From JBHHZI01 sp046757965 (GTDB taxonomy: Bacteria; Acidobacteriota; Polarisedimenticolia; SMYD01): a DNA stretch of 32,785 nucleotides. Location of the stretch: positions 1 to 32,785 of the forward strand of contig JBHHZI010000015.1 in assembly GCA_046757965.1 (NCBI GenBank), written 5' to 3'. Under the pieces are notes generated by a model. The model made no database searches, had not been told where the DNA came from, and saw only the letters and a program-made list of their open reading frames with translations. Below, piece by piece: positions 1 through 7,776 of this stretch. How positions within the stretch are numbered: position 1 is the first letter of the stretch; every line of letters starts with the position of its first letter. The position numbers and the translations under genes are program-made.

Positions 1-459
1 ATCAGGATCCACGTCGGACCGGCGGTGATCGAGGGCGTGATCCGTGCCGCGGTGCCCCATGTCGTGGAACTGGACGCGGGTCTCTTCCGGGAGCGGGTGG
101 TCCTGGACGATCCTCACGCCGTGCGGCTGGTGGCCGGCGGCCTCGACCTCGAGATGACGGCCACCGGCTCACCGGTTCCGTTCTCGGCCGAGGTGGCGCC
201 GCACGTCCGTCTGCTCCCGGTCGCGGCCGGCGGCTGGCAGGTCGCGGTCGACTCCCTGCCCGTCACCGTCGGGCGGCTCGGCACCTACGACCTGGCCTCG
301 TTCATCGACCCGGTTCCCATCGAGACCGTCGTCTCCTCCCTGCTCGCCTTGCCGGGCGGGGAACTGTCGGTCGAGCTGACGGTGACGGCGGTGGAGATCA
401 CATCGGCCGGCATCGAGATCCGGTTGCGGCCGGCGTTCACCCCGGTGCCGCGGCCGTGA
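1..459 (+). CDS. C-terminal part of an unrecognised protein (5' end outside window)
   Basis: The reading frame is open from the first base, so the gene begins upstream; the first internal GTG is at 25. About 152 residues are visible, ending at TGA 457-459. The sequence alternates short hydrophobic beta-like stretches (residues such as VRLVAGGLDLEM, GELSVELTVTAVEI) with turns and has no cysteine, no obvious catalytic motif and no membrane helix in this part. The pattern recalls lipid-binding barrels of the LmeA/DUF2993 type, but I do not recognise it with confidence and assign no function. The next gene on this strand starts 218 nt downstream, so it is probably a separate unit. Confidence 0.55.
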   Translation: MRIHVGPAVIEGVIRAAVPHVVELDAGLFRERVVLDDPHAVRLVAGGLDLEMTATGSPVPFSAEVAPHVRLLPVAAGGWQVAVDSLPVTVGRLGTYDLASFIDPVPIETVVSSLLALPGGELSVELTVTAVEITSAGIEIRLRPAFTPVPRP

Positions 460-677
460 ACCGTGTTCCGCGCCGGCGGAATGGCATCGGTGTCGACATG
501 GTTGGTTGAAAGTGTCGTGTCGATGATCGTCGCCCGGGGAGCGGCGCGCGGCGGCCCGACCGGCGGCCGCTGAAGCGACGAAGCGCCTGCTGGAGAAGTC
601 GGCGGCAGCGGAGGATCGGTGACCAGATCGATTTTCGGACCCGGCTCTCTGGAGGTGGGTCTTTGGAGGTGCCATTC

Positions 678-2036
678 ATGAAGGCGATCAACCCGGCCAC
701 AGAAGAGGTGATTCGCGACTATCCGGAACATTCCCCGGCGGACGTCGCTCAGATCCTGGCGGCGGTGCACCGGGCCTACCTCGACTGGCGCCGGCGGCCG
801 TTTGCCGAGCGAGCGAGGCTGATGCATGGCGCCGCGGATGGGCTGCGGCAGCGACGGGACGAGCACGCCGCCTGCATCACCGAGGAGATGGGCAAGCCGC
901 TGGCCCAGGCCCGGGGCGAGGTGGACAAGTGTGCCTGGGTCTGTGACTTCTATGCCGAGAATGCCGAGGAGATGCTGCGCCCCGAAGAGGCCGACTCCGG
1001 TGGCAGCCGGGCCATGGTGGTGCACGAACCTCTGGGCCCCGTCCTGGCGGTGATGCCGTGGAATTTTCCCTTCTGGCAGGTCTTCCGGTTCGCCGCGCCG
1101 GCCCTGATGGCCGGCAATGTCGGACTGCTCAAGCACGCCTCCAACGTGCCGGGCAGCGCCCTGGCCATCGAGGCGGTGTTCAAGGAAGCCGGGTTCCCGG
1201 ATGATACGTTCCGGACCCTGCTCATCGGCGCCCGGCACGTCGAGGCGGTGATCCGCGATGACCGGGTGATGGCGGTCACCCTCACGGGCAGCGAGAAGGC
1301 GGGGTCGCTGGTCGCGTCCCAGGCTGCGAGTGAGATCAAGAAGAGCGTTCTCGAGCTCGGTGGCAGCGACCCGTTCATCGTGCTCGACGATGCGGACCTG
1401 GAAGCGACCTGTGTCCAGGCCATCCGTGGCCGGATGCTCAACGCCGGGCAGAGCTGTATCGCTGCCAAGCGATTCATCGTGGCCGAGACCATCTGCGACG
1501 CCTTCACCACACGCTGTGTGGAACTGATGAAGAATCAGAAGGTGGGAGATCCCCGCGACGGGTCGGTGGATGTCGGCCCGCTGGCGCGTGGCGAGTTCGT
1601 CAGCGATATCGACTCCCTCGTTCAGGACGCGGTGGCGGCGGGCGCCCGGGTGCGGTGCGGGGGGCATCCCGTCGATGGCCCCGGCTTCTTCTACGCGCCC
1701 ACCATTCTCAGCGACGTCAAGCCCTCCATGCGCATCTTCCTCGAGGAGACCTTCGGACCGGTCATGGTCATCTATCCCGTGGCCGGCGTGGAGGATGCGG
1801 TCGAGCTGGCCAATGCCACGCCGTTCGGCCTCGGCGCCAGCATCTGGACCCGGGACACGGATCGTGGGATCGATATCGCCCACCGGATCGATGCCGGAGC
1901 CGTGTTCATCAACGGCATCGTGGCGTCCGACCCGCGGCTGCCTTTCGGCGGCGTGAAGCGTTCCGGATTTGGTCGCGAGCTGTCCCACCACGGCATCAAG
2001 GAATTCGTCAACGTCAAGACGATCTGGGTCGCGTGA
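678..2036 (+). CDS. NAD(P)-dependent succinate-semialdehyde-type aldehyde dehydrogenase
   Basis: An aldehyde dehydrogenase of 452 residues, close to the short Sad/YneI-type succinate-semialdehyde dehydrogenases (about 460). It would oxidise a semialdehyde to the acid in the cytoplasm. Visible are the cofactor-domain motif MPWNFPFWQ near residue 120, the general base Glu226 in LELGG, the nucleophile Cys260 in GQSCIA (the usual 34-residue spacing), and EETFGPV toward the C-terminus. The ATG at 678 is preferred over the in-frame TTG at 663 because GGAGGT lies 7 nt upstream; a second TGGAGGTG copy sits 14 nt further upstream. The next gene, an acetolactate-synthase-like enzyme, starts 34 nt downstream, so they likely form an operon. 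The substrate cannot be fixed from sequence alone. Confidence 0.9.
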   Translation: MKAINPATEEVIRDYPEHSPADVAQILAAVHRAYLDWRRRPFAERARLMHGAADGLRQRRDEHAACITEEMGKPLAQARGEVDKCAWVCDFYAENAEEMLRPEEADSGGSRAMVVHEPLGPVLAVMPWNFPFWQVFRFAAPALMAGNVGLLKHASNVPGSALAIEAVFKEAGFPDDTFRTLLIGARHVEAVIRDDRVMAVTLTGSEKAGSLVASQAASEIKKSVLELGGSDPFIVLDDADLEATCVQAIRGRMLNAGQSCIAAKRFIVAETICDAFTTRCVELMKNQKVGDPRDGSVDVGPLARGEFVSDIDSLVQDAVAAGARVRCGGHPVDGPGFFYAPTILSDVKPSMRIFLEETFGPVMVIYPVAGVEDAVELANATPFGLGASIWTRDTDRGIDIAHRIDAGAVFINGIVASDPRLPFGGVKRSGFGRELSHHGIKEFVNVKTIWVA

Positions 2037-2070
2037 GACGCATGTCCCGGATGGAGGAGAACGCCGTCTC

Positions 2071-3723
2071 ATGAAAGCCTCTGAACTGTTCGTCCGGTGC
2101 CTGGAAGAGGAGGGCATCCGGTACATCTTCGGTGTGCCCGGCGAGGAGAACGCCGATCTGATGATCGCCCTGGAGCGGAGCCAGTCGATTCGCTTCATCC
2201 TGACGCGCCATGAGCAGGGAGCGGCGTTCATGGCCGAGGTCTATGGCCGGCTGACCGGCCAGCCGGCGGTCTGCCTGGGGACCCTCGGTCCCGGGGCCGC
2301 CAACCTGATCACCGGCGTGGCGGATGCCAACATGGATCGGGCGCCGATGATCGTCATCACCGGGCAGGGCGCCACCAGCAGACTCCACAAGGAATCCCAC
2401 CAGGTGATGGACGTGGTGGCGATGTTTGCTCCGGTCACCAAGTGGGCCTGCTCGATCCGACATGCCGACATCATCCCGGAGGTCATCCGCAAGGCGGTGC
2501 GCCTGGCGCGAACGGAAAAACCAGGTGCCTGCCATATCGAATTGCCGGAGGACATCGCGACGATGGAAACGTCCTCGCCGCCCATCGAACCGGTGCGCTT
2601 CCGCCGGCCCGTGCCCGACGACAAGATCGTGGACCGGGCCTTCTCCCTCATCCAACAGGCCCGCCGGCCGATCATCCTGGCCGGCAACGGCTGCATCCGG
2701 AAGCGGGCCAGCAAGCAGCTCCGGCTGCTGTGCGAGCGGACCGGCATCGGAGTCGTCAGCACGTTCATGGCCAAGGGATGCGTCGACATGGATGCCAGCC
2801 ACTGTCTCTACACCATCGGCCTGGCGGCCAGGGACTGGAGTGCGTGCGCCATCGATGCCGCCGATCTGGTCATCGCGCTGGGCTACGACATGGTCGAGTA
2901 CCCGCCCCGGCTATGGAACGCGGCGGCCGGCAAGGCGATCGTGCATGTCGACTTCCTGCCGGCCGAGATCGATGCGCATTATCAGCCGCGCGTCGAGCTG
3001 GTCGGGGATCTCGCACACAGTCTGTGGATGCTCAACGAGCGCTTCGAATCCGCCGGCAGACCGGCGTTCGATCTGGCCCCGCAGCAGGCGGTGCGGCGGG
3101 AGATGGCCGACGATCTGCGGCGCCATGCCGAAGACGACACTCATGGCACGATCCGTCCCCAGAAGGTGATCTGGGATCTTCGACAGGCGCTGTCCAGCGA
3201 GGACATTCTCCTGAGCGATGTCGGGGCCCACAAGATGTGGGTGGCGCGGTATTTTCACTGCCACGAGCCCAATACCTGCCTGATTCCCAACGGCTTCTGT
3301 TCCATGGGATTCGCCCTTCCCGGCGCCCTGGCCGCCACCCTCGCCTGCCCGGAACGGCGGGTGGTCGCCGTGTGTGGAGACGGCGGGTTCCTGATGAACG
3401 TCCAGGAGATGGAGACCATCCGCCGGCTGGGCGCGAACCTCATGGTGGTCGTCTGGGAGGACCACGCCTACGGGCTGATCGCCTGGAAGCAGGATGCGAC
3501 CTTCGGTCATCATACCGACCTGAGTTTCTCGAATCCGGACTGGGGAAAGCTCGCGGAGGCATTCGACTGGAGTGGTTTTCGCTGCGAGAACAGTCGCGAT
3601 CTGGCGGCCACTCTCGAGGCGGCCCTGGCGGTACCGGGGCCGGCCCTGGTCACGATCCCGATCGACTACCGGGAGAACATCCGGCTCAACGATCGCCTCG
3701 GCCAGATCTCCTGTCCCATCTGA
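2071..3723 (+). CDS. Acetolactate-synthase-like ThDP-dependent enzyme (IlvB paralogue)
   Basis: A 550-residue protein with the three-domain layout of acetohydroxyacid synthase catalytic subunits: N-terminal PYR domain with activating Glu48 in RHEQGAA, a central domain, and a C-terminal PP domain with the ThDP/Mg motif beginning GDGGF at 436. The family's closing Asn-Asn pair of that motif is Glu463-Asp464 here (WEDHAYG). Asp464 could still hold Mg, but the change suggests a specialised paralogue rather than the biosynthetic IlvB. No regulatory small subunit (IlvH/N) is nearby, which also argues against valine/isoleucine synthesis. The ATG at 2071 follows GGAGGAG and the aldehyde dehydrogenase stop by 34 nt. 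A joint role in 2-oxoacid decarboxylation followed by aldehyde oxidation is inference from the pairing. Confidence 0.85.
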   Translation: MKASELFVRCLEEEGIRYIFGVPGEENADLMIALERSQSIRFILTRHEQGAAFMAEVYGRLTGQPAVCLGTLGPGAANLITGVADANMDRAPMIVITGQGATSRLHKESHQVMDVVAMFAPVTKWACSIRHADIIPEVIRKAVRLARTEKPGACHIELPEDIATMETSSPPIEPVRFRRPVPDDKIVDRAFSLIQQARRPIILAGNGCIRKRASKQLRLLCERTGIGVVSTFMAKGCVDMDASHCLYTIGLAARDWSACAIDAADLVIALGYDMVEYPPRLWNAAAGKAIVHVDFLPAEIDAHYQPRVELVGDLAHSLWMLNERFESAGRPAFDLAPQQAVRREMADDLRRHAEDDTHGTIRPQKVIWDLRQALSSEDILLSDVGAHKMWVARYFHCHEPNTCLIPNGFCSMGFALPGALAATLACPERRVVAVCGDGGFLMNVQEMETIRRLGANLMVVVWEDHAYGLIAWKQDATFGHHTDLSFSNPDWGKLAEAFDWSGFRCENSRDLAATLEAALAVPGPALVTIPIDYRENIRLNDRLGQISCPI

Positions 3724-3747
3724 TCGCCTGCACCCACCCGGGCGATC

Positions 3748-4998
3748 TCACTCCGGGGCCAGGGCCTGGCGCACGCCGTCGCCGACCAGATTGAACAGCA
3801 CCACCGCTGTCACCAGCGCCAGGCCGGGAAAGGTCGCCACCCACCAGGCTCCGATCAGCGCCGGCCGTCCGCCGGAGATGATGTTGCCCCAGGTCGCGTG
3901 AGGGGGCGGCACACCCAGCCCGAGGAACGAGAGCCCGGCCTCCAGCAGGATCGTCTGCCCCACGCGCAGGGTGGTCGCCACCAGCAGCGGGGCGAGAGCG
4001 TTGGGCAGCAGGTGGCGTCCGATGAGTCCCGGGCCGCGCCGGCCAATCACCCGCGCCGCCTCGACGAACGGCCGGTGTCGTAGCGACCGCACCTCGGCGC
4101 GGACGAGGCGCGATGGACCCATCCAGCCGGTGGCGCCGAGCACGATGACCACCGCGATGAACGAACCGGGCACCACGGCCAGCACCATCAGCACGAGGAA
4201 CAGGGTGGGAATGGAGAGCGCCGCATCCGTGGCCCGCATCAGCAGTCCGTCCAGACGCGGTCCCGCCCAGCCGGCCGTGCCGCCGATGGCGGCGCCGAGG
4301 ACCGCCGCCAGCAGTGCGGCCAGCAGGCCCACGCTGAGGGAGAACCGCGAGCCGAGCAGGATGCGGCTGAGCAGATCGCGCCCCAGGTGGTCCGTGCCCA
4401 GGAGATGCAGCCGGACCTCATGCCAGGCGCCGGGACGTGTGCCGCGCAGCGCCGAGCGGGCCAGTCGCGTCCAGCGGTCCCCGCGGCGGAAGCGGATGGC
4501 ATCGCCGTCGAATTCCACCGCGCTGGCCGCGACCACGCCCCCGTCGCGCGTGTGGATGAGGTGCAGCCGCGACAGTGGCGGGAGGTGGTGGCTCGCCGGG
4601 CCCGCGCCGATCTCATCCGGATCGAACGGGGCCAGGACCGGAGCCTCGACCGCCAGGATCAGCAGGAGAAACAGTCCGGCGACCGCGATGGCATCTCGCC
4701 GCCGCGAGACCAGCCGTCGCCAGGTGCCGCGCCAGGGACCGGGCGACCGGTGATCGGGCGCAAGACCCGCGCCCGGAAGGGCAGCCCACCAGGCCGCGCC
4801 CACCAGAAGCAGCGAGAACCAGGCCGCCAGGCCGAGGTCGGCGCCGGATCTCCCCAGCAACGCGGGTCCCAGGGTCGTTCCGCGGACGAGCCACAGGATG
4901 GCCTGGGAGAGCAGGATGGTCCCGGTGACCGTGGCCCGTCGCCTCCGGCCGGACCGCCAGAGGCCTGCTCCCGGCAACCAGGGGGTCCGACCGGTCAC
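3748..4998 (-). CDS. ABC transporter permease, DppC/OppC family, with N-terminal extension
   Basis: Second inner-membrane permease of a peptide/nickel-type importer, 416 residues against about 300 for typical DppC. The core has the expected transmembrane segments and the coupling-loop EAA motif around EAARVIGRRG, followed by LPNAL and the family C-terminal signature FLGLGVPPP. Two extra hydrophobic segments (about residues 23-40 and 53-73) precede the usual first helix at about 103-121, and a long periplasmic stretch follows APFDPDEI before the LLGTDHLGRD motif. The GTG start overlaps the stop of the upstream permease (GTGA at 4995-4998), implying translational coupling. It converges on the ThDP enzyme with 24 nt between stops. 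No ATPase gene follows. Confidence 0.88.
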   Translation of the reverse strand: MTGRTPWLPGAGLWRSGRRRRATVTGTILLSQAILWLVRGTTLGPALLGRSGADLGLAAWFSLLLVGAAWWAALPGAGLAPDHRSPGPWRGTWRRLVSRRRDAIAVAGLFLLLILAVEAPVLAPFDPDEIGAGPASHHLPPLSRLHLIHTRDGGVVAASAVEFDGDAIRFRRGDRWTRLARSALRGTRPGAWHEVRLHLLGTDHLGRDLLSRILLGSRFSLSVGLLAALLAAVLGAAIGGTAGWAGPRLDGLLMRATDAALSIPTLFLVLMVLAVVPGSFIAVVIVLGATGWMGPSRLVRAEVRSLRHRPFVEAARVIGRRGPGLIGRHLLPNALAPLLVATTLRVGQTILLEAGLSFLGLGVPPPHATWGNIISGGRPALIGAWWVATFPGLALVTAVVLFNLVGDGVRQALAPE

Positions 4999-5969
4999 GT
5001 CTGCTCCTCCGCGAGACGGATCCTCGGGTCCAGAGCCGCGGCGAGGAGATCCGCGAGGAGGCTGCCGATGATCACGAGAGTCGCGGTCATCAACGTCGTG
5101 GCCTGCACGAGGGGATAGTCTCGGGCGACGATCGCGTTGTAGGCCACGCGTCCCAGCCCGGGCCAGGCGAAGATGACCTCCACGAGCACCGTTCCCGACA
5201 GCAGGACCGGCAAGGACAGACCGATCAGGGTGATGAGTGGTCGGAGCGCGTGGCGCAGGGCATGGCGTCCGATGATGCGCCATTCGGACAGGCCGCGTGC
5301 GCGGGCGCTGCGGACGAACGGTGAGGCCAGCGCTTCGAGCAGGCCACTGCGCATGTGCCGGGCCACCACGGCGGCGCTGCCCAGGACCAGGGTCGTCACC
5401 GGCAGGACGAGATGCAGGACGGCATCGCCCATGGAGCCGATGACGCCACCGGGTGAGACGATCGATGCCATGTGGGACGAGGGCAGCCAGCCGAGGCGGA
5501 ACGAGAAGATCTGCACCAGCTCGACGCCGATCCAGAACGAGGGCATCGAGTAGAGGAACAGCGATGTGCCCGTGGCCACCTGATCGAATCCGGAATCGGC
5601 GGTCCGGGTCGACAGGAATCCGACCCCCCCCCCGATCAGAAAGGTCAGAACCAGTGCCGTGCCGGTCAGCAGCAGCGTCGGCCCGATGGCCTCGGCGATG
5701 ATGGTCCCGACCGGCCGCCCCTCGGACGTGGACAGGGCGAGATCTCCCCGCAGCGTGGCGCCGAGCTGCTTCACGTACTGCACCGGTAGCGGGGCATCCA
5801 GTCCGTAGATGTGGCGGAGGCGCTCGATGGCGTCGGCAGGCACCAGGGAACCCTCGTAGAGGGCCATCGGGTCGCCGGGAGCCAGGCGCCCGATGGCGAA
5901 GGTCACCGTCCAGACCAGCCACAGCAACGGGATGGCCGTGGCGAGACGGCGGAGAGCGAACCGGATCAC
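4995..5969 (-). CDS. ABC transporter permease, DppB/OppB family
   Basis: First inner-membrane permease of the importer, 324 residues, normal length for DppB. The N-terminus RFALRRLATAIPLLWLV is the family's first helix; LAPGDP follows, and the cytoplasmic EAA loop is visible as SARARGLSEWRIIGRHALRH. The GTG at 5969 is chosen because it starts directly at that helix and lies 16 nt after the binding-protein stop; an ATG-initiated reading further upstream would overlap the preceding gene and add an unrelated tail. The gene contains an uninterrupted run of ten C (5624-5633), coding for consecutive glycines in a membrane segment. Substrate class (oligopeptide, dipeptide, nickel or other) is not decided by the permeases. 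Confidence 0.9.
   Translation of the reverse strand: MIRFALRRLATAIPLLWLVWTVTFAIGRLAPGDPMALYEGSLVPADAIERLRHIYGLDAPLPVQYVKQLGATLRGDLALSTSEGRPVGTIIAEAIGPTLLLTGTALVLTFLIGGGVGFLSTRTADSGFDQVATGTSLFLYSMPSFWIGVELVQIFSFRLGWLPSSHMASIVSPGGVIGSMGDAVLHLVLPVTTLVLGSAAVVARHMRSGLLEALASPFVRSARARGLSEWRIIGRHALRHALRPLITLIGLSLPVLLSGTVLVEVIFAWPGLGRVAYNAIVARDYPLVQATTLMTATLVIIGSLLADLLAAALDPRIRLAEEQT
5624..5633. repeat. Homopolymer tract C10 inside the DppB-like gene
   Basis: Ten consecutive C on the plus strand, read as G on the coding strand and giving a Gly-Gly-Gly stretch in a transmembrane segment. The frame is intact at this length. A one-base slip would truncate the permease. Confidence 0.95.
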
Positions 5970-5985
5970 CGCGCTGGTCCCGAGA

Positions 5986-7629
5986 TCATCTCGACGAGGG
6001 GTCGACCCACCAGGCGTCCAGATCGAAGAGCGGGGACTGGGCGTTGGGATGGGCATCGTGAACCCGCGAGCTGAAGCCGACGAGGCGGTCTCGCCAGTAC
6101 AGGAAGGTGGACGGTGCATCGTCCTGCACGATGCGGAGGGCCTGCCGGTACAGAGGCAAGGCGGTCTCCGACGTGACCGAGGAGTCGGCCCGGGACAGCA
6201 ACCGGTCCAGCTCGGGGTTGGAGTAATGGCCGTAGTTCACGCCGGTGCGAGCGGCCTCGGTCTTGAACATGACGGCCAGGTCGACCTTGGTGGGAAGTCG
6301 AAAGGCGGTGACCCAGGCATCGAAGGTCCCGTCCTTCACCTGGCCGACGATGACGCTGGATTCCAGCAGTCGCGGGCGCGCCTCGACGCCGATCTTCTTC
6401 AGGTCCTCCTGGACCAGCAGGGCGGTGTCCGGGTCGAGTGTGGAATTCGGCCGGATGGCGAGATCGAACGAGAAGCGCTCCCCGTCGCGGTCGCGCCACC
6501 CGTCCCCGTCGGAGTCGCGCCAGCCGGCCCGGGCCAGAGCCTTCCGCGCTGCGGCCGGATCGTGGGGGAGGGCCTGCATGTCCGGATCCTGCATCTGGAA
6601 GAGCGGCGGAAACGGGCCGGAGGCGACCATCCCGGTGCCGAGGAGCAGGTCGTCGACGATGCGCTGGCGATCGATGGCCAGGGTCAACGCGCGCCGCACG
6701 TTGCTGTCGGAGAAGAACGCCCGCCGCGTGTTCCAGGAGATGAGCGCGACGTAGCGGTCGGTGTAGCGCCGGACGTCGACGCCGGGAGTGGCGTCGACGC
6801 GCTGCAGGTCGGCCGGCTGGACGCCGTCCCAGAAATCGATCTCACCGGCCAGCAACTGTTCCATGCCCGAGGCGGCATCGGGTGTGATGCGAAAGATCAC
6901 GCGGTCCACCCGGGGAACGGCCTCGTCCCAGTAACGCTCGTTGGGCACCAGCTCGATCGACTGTCCCGGCACCCAGCGGCCCACCTCGAACGGTCCCGAG
7001 CAGACAGGCTGGCGGTCAAGCCCGGCGGTTCTCCACTCTGAGGTGGGGATCTTGCCCCAGATGTGCTCGGGCAGGATCGGACCGTCGTTGGCGTCCATCA
7101 TCTGGTACGGATAGGACTCGGAGAAGACGAAGGTCACCTGGTGTGGGGCGTCGATCACCACATCCTCGATGCGATTCTTCGATTCGGCGCCGAGCCAGCC
7201 CAGCGCCGGATCGATCGACGCGTTCCAGGTGAAGCGGACATCGTTCGCGGTGATCGGCACGCCGTCACTCCAGACCGCATCGGGACGCAGATCGAAGGTG
7301 AGGGATCTCCCGTCCTCCGAGAAACGCCAGGCGGTCGCCAGCGAGGGGGTGAAGCTCGGGGGCCCCTGGCCGAAGTCGGCCTGTTCGATGGCCAGACGGG
7401 CGAAGATCTTGAAGGCGATGTCCCGCGTCCCGGAGCGGATCGACAGGTACGGATTCAGACTTTCCACATCGCGGCGCAGCCCCAGAACGATCGTTCCACC
7501 GCCGTCCTGCCCGGCGGTTGTCCGCTGGGCCTGCTCTCCCGTCCCGCGGTCCGAGCAGGCGGCCACCCCGAGCGCCACACCGATCACCGCCGCCACCGTC
7601 GTCGCTGCTCCATATCGCGAACCGTGCAT
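5986..7629 (-). CDS. ABC transporter substrate-binding lipoprotein, SBP family 5 (DppA/OppA-like)
   Basis: A 547-residue periplasmic binding protein of the extracellular solute-binding family 5. A lipoprotein signal with lipobox VAAC (Cys25) anchors it to a membrane. The mature part begins with the family hallmark GTIVLGLRRDVESLNPYL, and further family features include DLRPDAVWSDGVPITANDV and SNVRRALTLAIDR. The ATG at 7629 is preferred to the TTG six codons upstream because GGAGG sits 6 nt before it. It is the first gene of an operon with the two permeases. The ligand is unknown; family members bind peptides, nickel, heme or sugars. A weak TAAATT box lies just upstream but I see no convincing -35. 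Confidence 0.92.
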   Translation of the reverse strand: MHGSRYGAATTVAAVIGVALGVAACSDRGTGEQAQRTTAGQDGGGTIVLGLRRDVESLNPYLSIRSGTRDIAFKIFARLAIEQADFGQGPPSFTPSLATAWRFSEDGRSLTFDLRPDAVWSDGVPITANDVRFTWNASIDPALGWLGAESKNRIEDVVIDAPHQVTFVFSESYPYQMMDANDGPILPEHIWGKIPTSEWRTAGLDRQPVCSGPFEVGRWVPGQSIELVPNERYWDEAVPRVDRVIFRITPDAASGMEQLLAGEIDFWDGVQPADLQRVDATPGVDVRRYTDRYVALISWNTRRAFFSDSNVRRALTLAIDRQRIVDDLLLGTGMVASGPFPPLFQMQDPDMQALPHDPAAARKALARAGWRDSDGDGWRDRDGERFSFDLAIRPNSTLDPDTALLVQEDLKKIGVEARPRLLESSVIVGQVKDGTFDAWVTAFRLPTKVDLAVMFKTEAARTGVNYGHYSNPELDRLLSRADSSVTSETALPLYRQALRIVQDDAPSTFLYWRDRLVGFSSRVHDAHPNAQSPLFDLDAWWVDPSSR

Positions 7630-7776
7630 CTGCACCTCCAGCCGCAATTTAGTGCCAAATCATGCGCCAGGGAAGCACCGGGTCGGGCGGCAGCGGTCCG
7701 GCGCACCCGCTGGTCGCCTGTCCGGCGGCCGGATGGGATCACCCCGCCGGGGCCCGGAGCCGGTGCGGCCCGGCGG

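Noticed and set aside
481..570. Short plus-strand frame of 29 codons upstream of the aldehyde dehydrogenase
   Set aside because: No ribosome binding site or family feature; ends before the real gene and looks random.
285..2231. Long minus-strand reading frame of 648 codons opposite the aldehyde dehydrogenase
   Set aside because: It is antisense to a clear enzyme gene; its composition (His/Arg/Asp/Gly-rich) is that of a shadow frame in GC-rich DNA and it shows no domain.
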